Assembly: GCA_013821585.1 (NCBI GenBank)
Contig: JACDGO010000146.1
Coordinates: 1 to 5,922, forward strand
From: Sphingomonadaceae bacterium
Lineage (GTDB): Bacteria; Pseudomonadota; Alphaproteobacteria; Sphingomonadales; Sphingomonadaceae
Direction: 5' to 3'
DNA: 5,922 nucleotides
Below are positions 1 through 5,796 of the stretch, piece after piece; the first letter of the stretch is position 1, and each line of letters begins with the position of its first letter. A program made the position numbers and the translations under genes. Under the pieces are notes generated by a model, which saw only the letters and a program-made list of their open reading frames with translations, did not search any database and was not told where the DNA came from.

Positions 1-312
1 CACTGCGGCTGCCCTTTCGACCGACACCGCGCCAATCCTTAGCCAATTGGCTTATTGACGCTCGGCGCCCGAAAAAGACGGAAAGGCGGGATTGGGCTCG
101 TTCCCGTTATCGGGCTCTTCCATGCGCATCGCGCGCCGTGCTTCGTTTGTGAGCTTTGATTCGCTTACCCATTTCATTATCGAGCAGAAGCAGCGCCCGC
201 GCACGGCAAATCGGCGGCTTCCCGCACCCGCGAACCAAAACGAGACGGTCGACTGACGGCCGCCACTGGGCGACGAGCGACCACGCCACGACGCGCGCCA
301 GCAAGTCGGCCG
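1..312. other. Left-edge region without a supported gene
   Basis: I see no gene I would annotate firmly here. Three weak candidates exist. On the minus strand a 41-codon ORF (177 down to 52, beginning MKWVSESK and ending SGAERQ) has a fairly protein-like composition but no visible ribosome binding site. Also on the minus strand, a GTG at 27-25 reads MSVERAAAV off the window edge and has an AAGGA at 40-36 with an 8-base spacing, so it could be the start of a gene lying to the left. On the plus strand, bases 2-58 could instead be the last 18 codons of a gene ending in SQLAY. The last two readings overlap and at most one is likely to be right. The region also holds an 11-base inverted repeat, listed separately. 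Confidence 0.4.
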
Positions 313-317
313 TCAGT
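252..317. repeat. 11-base inverted repeat, arms 252-262 and 307-317
   Basis: ACTGACGGCCG at 252-262 is the exact reverse complement of CGGCCGTCAGT at 307-317, with 44 bases between them. The right arm covers the stop codon (315-313) of the minus-strand gene at 313-660. Because each arm contains the self-complementary CGGCCG, the region also reads as a near direct repeat: GGCCGCCACTGGG at 258-270 and GGCCGTCAGTGGG at 308-320 differ at two positions. No T-tract follows on either strand, so a classical intrinsic terminator is unlikely. It may be a loose 3'-end structure or a chance repeat in GC-rich DNA. Confidence 0.5.
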
Positions 318-660
318 GGGGCACGGCGAGCGGTACACCGCGGAAGGGCTCGGGCTGGCAGCCGAGCACCGCATCATAACGGACACGGCGGCTGGCGATG
401 AGCGGCACCGAAGCGGTTATCGTCTTGGTCGCGACATCCTCGGCAAGCCTGATCGGCTCCATTCCGGGCTCGAAATCCTTGCGGCAATCGCCGAGCGGAC
501 GGCCGCCGATATAGCGGCAACCGCAGCCGACGCGCGCGGCATAGCCGACACCGAGTTCGAGCTGCGACCGGTGACTGCGCACCCAGGCATAGGCCAGGCC
601 CGCGGAAATAAGGGCGATGCCGGCGACCGGCCACAGCAGCACGTGCCTTGCTTTCATCAT
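313..660 (-). CDS. Small membrane-anchored four-cysteine protein, function unknown
   Basis: A protein of 115 residues. Residues about 7-27 form one hydrophobic segment that should act as a membrane anchor or uncleaved signal, placing the rest outside the cytoplasm. The soluble part carries C46-x-C48, then C59, followed by an acidic D-F-E-P stretch, and a late C101 in a GCQPEP context. From memory, sphingomonad genomes carry similar small proteins with C-x-C near a GR-x-L-x-x-C segment beside serine hydrolase genes; this cannot be checked here and no function is known to me. The four cysteines would suit two disulphides or a metal site. The start is one of two tandem ATG codons (660-658 and 657-655); no strong Shine-Dalgarno is visible. 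The reading frame stays open further upstream, but only antisense to the hydrolase gene, so the longer version is rejected. It diverges from the serine hydrolase across 21 bases. Confidence 0.8.
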   Translation of the reverse strand: MMKARHVLLWPVAGIALISAGLAYAWVRSHRSQLELGVGYAARVGCGCRYIGGRPLGDCRKDFEPGMEPIRLAEDVATKTITASVPLIASRRVRYDAVLGCQPEPFRGVPLAVPH

Positions 661-682
661 CCGCCAGCCTAGTCTCGACCTA
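648..682 (+). promoter_or_regulatory. Possible promoter for the serine hydrolase, leaderless start
   Basis: TTGCTT at 648-653 and TAGTCT at 670-675 are separated by 16 bases and resemble weak -35 and -10 elements. Transcription would begin about seven bases after the -10, which is the ATG at 682 itself. A leaderless transcript would explain why no Shine-Dalgarno precedes this gene. The -35 lies within the first codons of the divergent small gene. This is inferred from hexamer similarity only. Confidence 0.3.
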
Positions 683-1788
683 TGCGAAAGAACAGCCAGT
701 GGATCGTCTGTGCCGTTGTCCTTCTCGCGACCGGATCGGCGGCTACGCCGACCACGCCCATGTCCGCCGATCCGCTCGCGCCGCTGTTCGGCGCCGGTGA
801 GGGCGAGACCCGCGCGGCGCTGATGATCCGCGACGGACGGGTCGTCGCGAAGCGTTACGCCCCCGGCTATTCGGACGCCAACCGTTTCATCAGCTGGTCG
901 ATGGCGAAGACCGTGACCGCGGTTCTCGTCGGCGCGCTCGTCGCCGACGGCCGACTTACGTTCGATGCACCGGCACCCGTCGCGGAGTGGCGGGGCGCGA
1001 ACGACCCGCGCGGTTCGATCACGCTCAGACAATTGCTCAATATGGCGTCGGGTCTTCGCCATACGGAGGTCGGCGATCCGGTCGAGGCGTCGGACACCAA
1101 TCAGGTTCTGTTCGTCAGCGGCACCCAGGCCATGGCTGCGCGCGCGATCGCGGCACCGCTCGAAGCGAAACCGGGCGCCAAGTTCGAATATAGCTCGCTG
1201 ACCACGATCATCCTCGCCGAGATCGTCACCCGGACGCTAACCCCCAGCAAGAATCCCCGCGAGCGCGCGCGAATCTACCGCGCCTTCGCCCAACAACGCC
1301 TTTTTACGCCGGCCGGGATCACGAGCGCGGTGATGGAATTCGACGGCGCGGGGACACAGATCGGCGGCTCGCTGATCTACATGACGCTCGACGATTTCGC
1401 GCGCTTTGGTCGCGTGCTGCTCCACGGCCAGGGTGTCGATGGCCGTCAGATCATCGCCCCCGACTGGCTCGCCTTTATGAAGACGCCTTCGCCGACCGAT
1501 CCGGAATATGGCGGACAGGTCTGGCTCAACAACTCCGGCGGCGTCGACAAGCAACCCGCATTGTTCCCCGGCTACGGCCCGGACACATTGATGTCGTGTC
1601 TGGGCCATCTCGGCCAGTTCGTGATCGCGTCGCCCGACCAGGATCTCGTGCTGGTGCGGCTCGGCAAGACCCAGGACGACACGCCCGCGTTCAGCGCTTT
1701 GCGCGCGACACTGGGGCGGGTCGTGGCGCAAGTGCCGCTGTCCAATCGGTCGGGAGCGACGGCGGCCACATCACTGGCGGCGCGATAG
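682..1788 (+). CDS. Exported serine hydrolase, beta-lactamase/NylB-like family
   Basis: A 368-residue member of the class C beta-lactamase-like serine hydrolases (COG1680; 6-aminohexanoate-dimer hydrolase type). The N-terminus has basic residues (RK) followed by a hydrophobic stretch IVCAVVLLATGSA and small residues around 20-24, consistent with a signal peptide and periplasmic or envelope location. The SxxK motif is S73-M-A-K76, the nucleophile and general base of the family. The second motif is Y170-S-S. The place of the lysine triad KTG is taken by H309-L-G311, as in many esterase or amidase members. Length is normal for the family. The substrate cannot be told: an ester, amide or D-amino-acid peptide are all possible, and true beta-lactamase activity is unlikely on motif grounds alone. 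The ATG at 682 is chosen because it supplies the signal peptide; the next ATG (residue 27) would remove it. It diverges from the small cysteine protein. Confidence 0.93.
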   Translation: MRKNSQWIVCAVVLLATGSAATPTTPMSADPLAPLFGAGEGETRAALMIRDGRVVAKRYAPGYSDANRFISWSMAKTVTAVLVGALVADGRLTFDAPAPVAEWRGANDPRGSITLRQLLNMASGLRHTEVGDPVEASDTNQVLFVSGTQAMAARAIAAPLEAKPGAKFEYSSLTTIILAEIVTRTLTPSKNPRERARIYRAFAQQRLFTPAGITSAVMEFDGAGTQIGGSLIYMTLDDFARFGRVLLHGQGVDGRQIIAPDWLAFMKTPSPTDPEYGGQVWLNNSGGVDKQPALFPGYGPDTLMSCLGHLGQFVIASPDQDLVLVRLGKTQDDTPAFSALRATLGRVVAQVPLSNRSGATAATSLAAR

Positions 1789-2201
1789 TCGCCGCATGAG
1801 GAGCGGCGCATTAACGGGCGACAGAGCCGCCAGTTCTGCGGTGGATAGGGCCGCTGTCCCATGTGGCGAGGGACGACCGATGGAGCATAGGCACGATGCG
1901 GGGCTGGCATCCCTTGGTCGGCGGCCGAGGCAACCGAATGATCAATGAGGTCGTTCATTTCGACGACATAGAGGGAGGACATCACACGGCTCCGATCACG
2001 CCGGGTGCTATCGGGCGGCAACCCCTCGGGCGTCCATCGCGTGTGGTATTTTAGCGGCCGGCCCCACCCGCGTGACAGCATTTGGGCCCGCTCACTGGAT
2101 GATGATCACCGCGACGTCGCCGATCACGCTGGCGACGATCCTCGATGTGGGTCTCAAGCTCGCAATCTCGGCGTAAGCGTCGGTAGTGTCAAAGCGCCGC
2201 C
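1789..2201. other. Convergent intergenic region without a supported gene
   Basis: The region separates the 3' ends of the serine hydrolase (plus) and the secreted protein (minus). A hairpin sits at each end. The best small-ORF candidate is 38 codons on the plus strand (1938-2054, starting MINEVVHFDDIEGG), preceded by GAGG at 1927-1930 with a 7-base gap. I recognise no family in it. A minus-strand frame open from 2081 to 1572 runs mostly antisense to the hydrolase and has a basic, shadow-like composition. No RNA gene, mobile-element end or array is visible. Confidence 0.5.
1790..1808 (+). terminator. Possible hairpin after the serine hydrolase
   Basis: CGCCGC (1790-1795) and GCGGCG (1803-1808) form a six-pair GC stem with a seven-base loop, starting two bases after the stop codon of the serine hydrolase. 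There is no T-run after it (CATTAACG follows), so it is at best a weak intrinsic terminator or an RNA-stabilising 3' hairpin. Confidence 0.35.
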
Positions 2202-2213
2202 TTATTCGGCGGC
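2196..2213 (-). terminator. Hairpin overlapping the stop codon of the secreted protein gene
   Basis: GCCGCC at 2196-2201 pairs exactly with GGCGGC at 2208-2213. The loop holds GAATAA on the minus strand, so the TAA stop (2204-2202) lies inside the loop and the last alanine codons form one arm. The sequence after it on the minus strand is GCTTTGAC, only a short T-run. It could act as a weak terminator, though a ribosome at the stop codon would mask it. Confidence 0.35.
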
Positions 2214-3848
2214 TCGACAACTGATGGGCACGCGGTTGTTCGTCATGAACCAATTCCAAGGCTTGTGCAGCGCCGGGCCGGGCGGCGGCGAATTGCTCGA
2301 ATTCCAATTGCCCCACGAGCCGCTGTAGAGCAGCAGCACGGCCGCCTCGTCGCCCATGGGATGCTGGATTTCGCCGAGATTGGGAATGTCCGTCGCGAGA
2401 TAGGAGTGGGCGGTGTCGTTGCCCGGATGCGCGGGCGCTCCGAAGAAGCTCCAATGTTCGGTCGGCCAAAACTCGTGGGAATCGTGTTCCACATAGACGA
2501 CCGGGTGAGAAAACTCTCCCGAAGCATCCTGGGCGAAGCGCACTTCATTGTTCTGGGCGTATTCGGGATGGTCCTGATCAATTGTGAAGACGCCGAGCTT
2601 GGCGAGGCTCACATTCGACCGGCTGTGCATCGGACCCGTGAAAATACACTCATTGCCGACCACCGGATCGACTTTGCGCGTGCAGTCCGGATAGTTCCTA
2701 ATGTCAAAACGCATTTCGACGCCGTGCGCCCAGTGCGACACCGCGACGATTTTGTCGGTGGCGGTATCGTAAACAAGCGTGATGATCGACCAATCGCTTT
2801 CATGGTCTCCGATTTTACTAACCTGATCGTCATGATTGAACGGAAAAAACTGATAATATTCAATCTTGTAATAGTGCGCGTTGTTGGAATCCGTCTCGTA
2901 GGCGGATGGCGGGATGACATGATCGTGCTGGGTGCCGACGATAATCTTGGGGCAGTGACATGGCAGGTCGTTCGGGCCTGTCGGGATGAATGGTGAGACG
3001 TGGGCGAACATGCCGAGATGATGGATTTGCATGGCGTCGGCCCATGTCTGGGCGGGCACGTGGGGCACAATCGGCAGCGAATCGAAAGGCGGCGTCACGT
3101 AGTAGTCGGTTCGCGGCGCCTCGTTGACGCAGCGTTCCAGATAATAGTCGGCCCCGTAACCGCGTAGCACGTTCGAGGCCGGGGAAAGCCCGAGGACCGC
3201 GTGAGAATCGTTGGCCAATTGCTGCGCCGTCAGCACGGGAGTGGAATGGTCTCCGCCATCGACCGCCGATCGCTGGAGGTAATAGAGCGGGTCAGTAGGC
3301 GGATAAAGATCACTCCCGCCCACCTGCCCATCGCTGAATCGCAGATAGGGGCTGAACCGGGCAATGAGAGCGTTTTCCGTTGCGTCGGGTATTCCGTCGC
3401 GATCCATATCGGGGTCGGCAACCGGCGTTGCCGGAGCGTGTCCGAGCACGCCATGCGTCGCGGCGACGAGGGCCGGATTTATCGCGCTTGGGCAGGCGAG
3501 CTTGATGCAGACGGCTTTCTGCGCATTCAGGGCGTCGAGTTCTGCCTGATGGTCATGCTGCCACGCCACTCGCGACGCCGGCGTGCCCTTCATGCAGGGC
3601 GGCTCGCCATTGTGATCCGATATCTGGTTGGTACCATCGGGGGTCTGGATATGGGGAATCGACGCGGGCTTCGGGTCGCAGACGAATTTCTCATGATATT
3701 CGAGGTCGAGTGCATGTAAACGCAGCGCGACGTCGCGGCACCCGAGCGCGGCTTGTGCAGGCGAGTTCGCCAGACCGATCATCGCGGCAAACGCAGCAAC
3801 GGCGACACGAAAGCTCCAGTGACGGGGTGGGTTCCGGGCACTGCCCAT
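2202..3848 (-). CDS. Secreted Vps62/DUF946-like protein with a calcium-loop-like motif
   Basis: A 548-residue protein. A signal peptide is clear: basic start (MGSARNPPRHWSFR), hydrophobic core about 14-27, and AQA at 31-33 as the likely cleavage site. After a region with C37, C57, C85, C114 and C119 comes a calcium-loop-like motif D147-x-D149-x-D151-G-I-P-D155-x-x-E158, as in thrombospondin type 3 or dockerin loops. The rest resembles the Vps62/DUF946 group: FSPYLRFS (165-172), a tyrosine-rich segment at 326-335, D348-H-E-S-D-W353, VVYVEHDSHEFWP (450-462), and a terminal YSGSWGNW...PPPGP...W531. This assignment is from recalled motifs, not a search. Its activity is unknown. The ATG at 3848 is preferred because GGAAAG lies eight bases upstream and it gives a well-formed signal peptide; an in-frame GTG at 3875 has no good ribosome binding site. 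Eleven cysteines are predicted, suggesting disulphides in an extracytoplasmic protein. The gene stands alone between two intergenic regions of about 415 bases. Confidence 0.85.
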   Translation of the reverse strand: MGSARNPPRHWSFRVAVAAFAAMIGLANSPAQAALGCRDVALRLHALDLEYHEKFVCDPKPASIPHIQTPDGTNQISDHNGEPPCMKGTPASRVAWQHDHQAELDALNAQKAVCIKLACPSAINPALVAATHGVLGHAPATPVADPDMDRDGIPDATENALIARFSPYLRFSDGQVGGSDLYPPTDPLYYLQRSAVDGGDHSTPVLTAQQLANDSHAVLGLSPASNVLRGYGADYYLERCVNEAPRTDYYVTPPFDSLPIVPHVPAQTWADAMQIHHLGMFAHVSPFIPTGPNDLPCHCPKIIVGTQHDHVIPPSAYETDSNNAHYYKIEYYQFFPFNHDDQVSKIGDHESDWSIITLVYDTATDKIVAVSHWAHGVEMRFDIRNYPDCTRKVDPVVGNECIFTGPMHSRSNVSLAKLGVFTIDQDHPEYAQNNEVRFAQDASGEFSHPVVYVEHDSHEFWPTEHWSFFGAPAHPGNDTAHSYLATDIPNLGEIQHPMGDEAAVLLLYSGSWGNWNSSNSPPPGPALHKPWNWFMTNNRVPISCRAAE

Positions 3849-4263
3849 GGTCGTATCTTTCCACAAAGACGCCACGCTCGGATCGCGTTCCGGTGCCGCG
3901 CTTCATAGCGTCGTCAATCTGAATACGAACGCGCGCGAGTCGCGCGTCCGCGCCGGTGTGGAGGCTATCAGTGATTCAGAGCGCCGAACAGACGCGGGAG
4001 GGTGTCGGCGACGAACTCAACCTCGCGAGAAGAACCGGTCGAGTACACCGCGCGAGCATTCGGGCAGCGACAGGACATTATCGTCTTTCGTCGTATTGAC
4101 GACGTCGCGATATGGTCAATGGGGTCAGTCGCCCATACAGGTTGATGACGGCGGACTTTGACCGCGATCTGTTGGCCGTCCTCGCCACGGCGACCTGTTG
4201 ACGCGGTCGGACGATGGACTTTCGTTCGCTTGATGCGTTGTTGTGTCGAGGAGACTCAATCGC
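3849..4263. other. Divergent intergenic region between the secreted protein and DUF899 genes
   Basis: This region should carry both promoters. Toward the minus-strand gene the only clear signal is GGAAAG (3862-3857 on the minus strand), its ribosome binding site. Toward the plus-strand gene there is GAGGAG at 4248-4253. Several TTGAC cores occur (4096-4100, 4158-4162, 4198-4202) but none has a convincing -10 at 16-18 bases. Short ORFs exist, for example a plus-strand 42-codon frame from a GTG at 3971 to a stop at 4099, but none is recognisable. Two interlocked dyads at 4089-4120 are listed separately. Confidence 0.5.
4089..4120. promoter_or_regulatory. Two interlocked dyads, possible operator
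   Basis: CGTCGT (4089-4094) and ACGACG (4099-4104) form a perfect six-base dyad around ATTG. Overlapping it, ATTGAC (4095-4100) and GTCAAT (4115-4120) form a second perfect six-base dyad with a 14-base spacer. They lie 144-175 bases upstream of the DUF899 start. Such dyads are typical of transcription-factor sites, but no regulator gene is visible in the window and short dyads arise by chance. Confidence 0.3.
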
Positions 4264-4971
4264 ATGCCACAAACCACCGCCGCCCACCTTGCCGCGTTAC
4301 GCAAGCCCTTGCCGGGAGAGAGCACCGCCTATGGCAAAGTTCGCCAGGATCTGCTCGCGGAGGAAATCGAGCTGCAGCGGCACATCGACCGGGTGTCGGA
4401 ACAGCGGCGATCGCTCCCCGACGGCCCTCTGATCGAGAAGGGCTATCGGTTCAAGGATATGAACGGTGACGACGTCGGCCTGGTCGACCTGTTCGGGGAA
4501 CATGAAACGCTGATCACCTACTTCTGGATGTATGGTCCAGATCGCGAGCGGCCCTGCCCGATGTGCACGAACCTGCTCGGCCCGCTCGACGCCAATGCAA
4601 AGGATTTGATGCAGCGTGCTGCTCTGGCGGTTCTCGGCCGCTCTACCGTCGAGCGCCAACTTGCCTTTGCCCAGGAACGGGGTTGGCGCGCCCTCAAATT
4701 CCTCCAAACTGTCGGAGACGCCTATGCACTCGATTTCGGTGGTCTCGATCCCAAAACCGGCTGGGAATGGCCTGTGATGGCCGTCTTCAAGAAAAGTGGA
4801 AGCGGCAAAGGCGCTAAGGTCCGCCTGTTCTGGAAAGGCGAGATGACGGGCGAAATGGCGGACAATGGCAAAGACCCGCGCGGCGGACCCGACCTCTCGC
4901 CGTTATGGACAGCGCTCGACCTCACACCCGAAGGGCGCGGCGACAAATGGTACCCGAAGCTCGATTACTAA
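4264..4971 (+). CDS. DUF899 family thioredoxin-like protein
   Basis: A 235-residue protein matching the DUF899 family (thioredoxin/AhpC-like fold, presumed cytoplasmic, no signal peptide). Visible family features are an N-terminal helical region ending in QRRSLP (47-52), the segment Y61-R-F-K followed by LVDLFGEHETLITYFWMYGP (73-92), a C98-P-M-C101 motif in the position of the thioredoxin active site, LGRSTVERQLAFAQERGW (124-141), DFGGLDP (157-163), and the ending DKWYPKLDY. The CPMC motif suggests dithiol-disulphide chemistry, but the physiological substrate of DUF899 proteins is not established. Start choice: the ATG at 4264 has GAGGAG at 4248-4253 (10-base spacing); an in-frame GTG at 4243 would put that ribosome binding site inside the gene and has none of its own. 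The GFA-type gene follows on the same strand after 221 bases. Confidence 0.9.
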   Translation: MPQTTAAHLAALRKPLPGESTAYGKVRQDLLAEEIELQRHIDRVSEQRRSLPDGPLIEKGYRFKDMNGDDVGLVDLFGEHETLITYFWMYGPDRERPCPMCTNLLGPLDANAKDLMQRAALAVLGRSTVERQLAFAQERGWRALKFLQTVGDAYALDFGGLDPKTGWEWPVMAVFKKSGSGKGAKVRLFWKGEMTGEMADNGKDPRGGPDLSPLWTALDLTPEGRGDKWYPKLDY

Positions 4972-4980
4972 GGGCGAGCG

Positions 4981-5009
4981 TTGAATTAACGGGTCGGGGT
5001 GGCTATCAA
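4981..5009 (+). promoter_or_regulatory. Possible sigma-70-type promoter for the GFA gene
   Basis: TTGAAT (4981-4986) and TATCAA (5004-5009) are separated by exactly 17 bases and each matches four of six consensus positions. Transcription would start near 5016, giving a leader of about 177 bases before the GFA gene. If it is used, the GFA gene can be expressed separately from the DUF899 gene. Assigned by hexamer similarity only. Confidence 0.35.
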
Positions 5010-5196
5010 CTGCACATGGGGCAAATGCCGGGCCGGCAGCTACGCGCCCACTTCCGGCGTTCGCGGGGCGCTGGCTACCATTTCAAAGCGGTCGTTTATG
5101 CAGCCGTCCGGCCTGATACCGTGGATCGCAGAGGCTCAATCAAATCCAGTCGCCGTTGCCCTGCCGCGGATGGCTAGATACCAGCGTCTTTCATGA
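4999..5196 (+). CDS. Doubtful 65-residue ORF overlapping the GFA start
   Basis: A GTG-initiated frame of 65 codons (MAINCTWGKC... ending RYQRLS) whose TGA stop overlaps the ATG of the GFA gene as ATGA, the usual arrangement for translational coupling. That would fit the absence of a Shine-Dalgarno before the GFA ATG. Against it: no known family, only a weak GGGTCGGGG before its GTG, a hand-counted third-position GC of about two thirds, which is not decisive, and a candidate promoter whose start site would lie inside it. I list it as a possibility, more likely not a real gene. Confidence 0.2.
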   Translation: MAINCTWGKCRAGSYAPTSGVRGALATISKRSFMQPSGLIPWIAEAQSNPVAVALPRMARYQRLS

Positions 5197-5594
5197 AAGC
5201 ATCATGCCAATGCGGCCAGCTACATGCGGAGATGCCTGGTCCGACAATGGCGGTTGTTGTCTGCCATTGCCTCGCTTGCCAAAAGCGATCGGGATCGCCG
5301 TTCGGCGAGGCTGCCTACTATCCGCACGATCAGGTGGTGATTGAAGGACGATCGCAGCAGTTCACTCGCGCTACCGAAACTGGCGGGACCTTCGACCAGT
5401 TTTTCTGTCCGGACTGCGGCACCACCGTTTACATGCGAGGCACCAAGAACCCCGACGTTACCGGCATACCGATCGGACTTTTCGACGACGCGCACACCAT
5501 GCGTCCCATCCGATCGGTGTGGGAAGACAGGCGCCATGATTGGATCGAGGTTCCTACAGCGATGCAGCATTTCCCGCGCGCACGGGTCGATTAG
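5193..5594 (+). CDS. GFA family (CENP-V/GFA domain) zinc-binding protein
   Basis: A 133-residue single-domain protein of the glutathione-dependent formaldehyde-activating enzyme (GFA) fold. All seven expected zinc-ligand cysteines are present: C5-x-C7 in a CQCG motif, C24-H-C26-x-x-C29 in CHCLACQKRSGS, and C72-P-D-C75-G. The C-terminal part (PIRSVWEDRRHDWIEVP, 105-121) is typical of bacterial members. The founding Paracoccus enzyme was reported to promote glutathione-formaldehyde adduct formation, but most GFA-family proteins have no proven reaction, so only zinc binding and the fold are inferred with confidence. It is presumably cytoplasmic. No Shine-Dalgarno precedes the ATG, so expression may depend on coupling or on a weak site. 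It lies 221 bases after the DUF899 gene on the same strand. Confidence 0.93.
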   Translation: MKASCQCGQLHAEMPGPTMAVVVCHCLACQKRSGSPFGEAAYYPHDQVVIEGRSQQFTRATETGGTFDQFFCPDCGTTVYMRGTKNPDVTGIPIGLFDDAHTMRPIRSVWEDRRHDWIEVPTAMQHFPRARVD

Positions 5595-5796
5595 AGCGAC
5601 TTAAGATAAGGGGAAATCGGCGGCTAAGCGCCCACTGCTGCCGGGCGGATGAACGCAGAGGGATCCCACGAGCGGACATTTTTCCAAGGAGGTGTGAGCC
5701 GCCCGGTTATCTCCTGCGCCGAACCTGGGCGTCAAAGATCCGCGCGGTCTCAAATTCCGGACGTCGGCGCGCCGAGTCTGTCTTGGATTCCGCTTC
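5595..5796. other. Spacer between the GFA gene and the insertion sequence
   Basis: About 200 bases without a recognisable gene. The frame open from an ATG at 5649 runs into the insertion sequence and is not protein-like. AAGGAGGTG at 5686-5694 is a perfect match to the anti-Shine-Dalgarno complement but has no suitably spaced start codon after it. ATGAACGC (5649-5656) and GCGGACAT (5672-5679) form an imperfect inverted pair (six of eight complementary), resembling, from memory, short degenerate intergenic repeats seen in sphingomonads. Confidence 0.4.

Noticed and set aside
661..1062. Upstream extension of the small minus-strand gene to an ATG at 1062
   Set aside because: The extension is arginine-rich, runs fully antisense to the well-supported serine hydrolase, and would bury the membrane anchor in the middle of the protein.
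1572..2081. 169-codon minus-strand ORF
   Set aside because: It overlaps the conserved 3' end of the serine hydrolase in antisense, has a shadow-like composition and matches no family I recognise.
2265..2996. 243-codon plus-strand ORF
   Set aside because: It lies wholly antisense inside the secreted-protein gene, whose signal peptide and family motifs are clear. Long antisense frames are common in GC-rich DNA.
3201..3719. 172-codon plus-strand ORF
   Set aside because: Antisense to the N-terminal half of the secreted protein and without recognisable motifs.
3868..3891. EcfG-like promoter (GGAAC at 3891-3887, minus strand) for the secreted protein
   Set aside because: The partner is CGTC rather than CGTT and the spacing is only 15 bases, so the match to the alphaproteobacterial general-stress consensus is too weak.
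3847..4161. 104-codon plus-strand ORF in the divergent intergenic region
   Set aside because: Its start overlaps the start of the opposite gene, its composition is rich in R, S and T, and no ribosome binding site or family is visible.
4297..4707. 136-codon minus-strand ORF
   Set aside because: Antisense shadow of the DUF899 gene, which has conserved motifs in the other strand.
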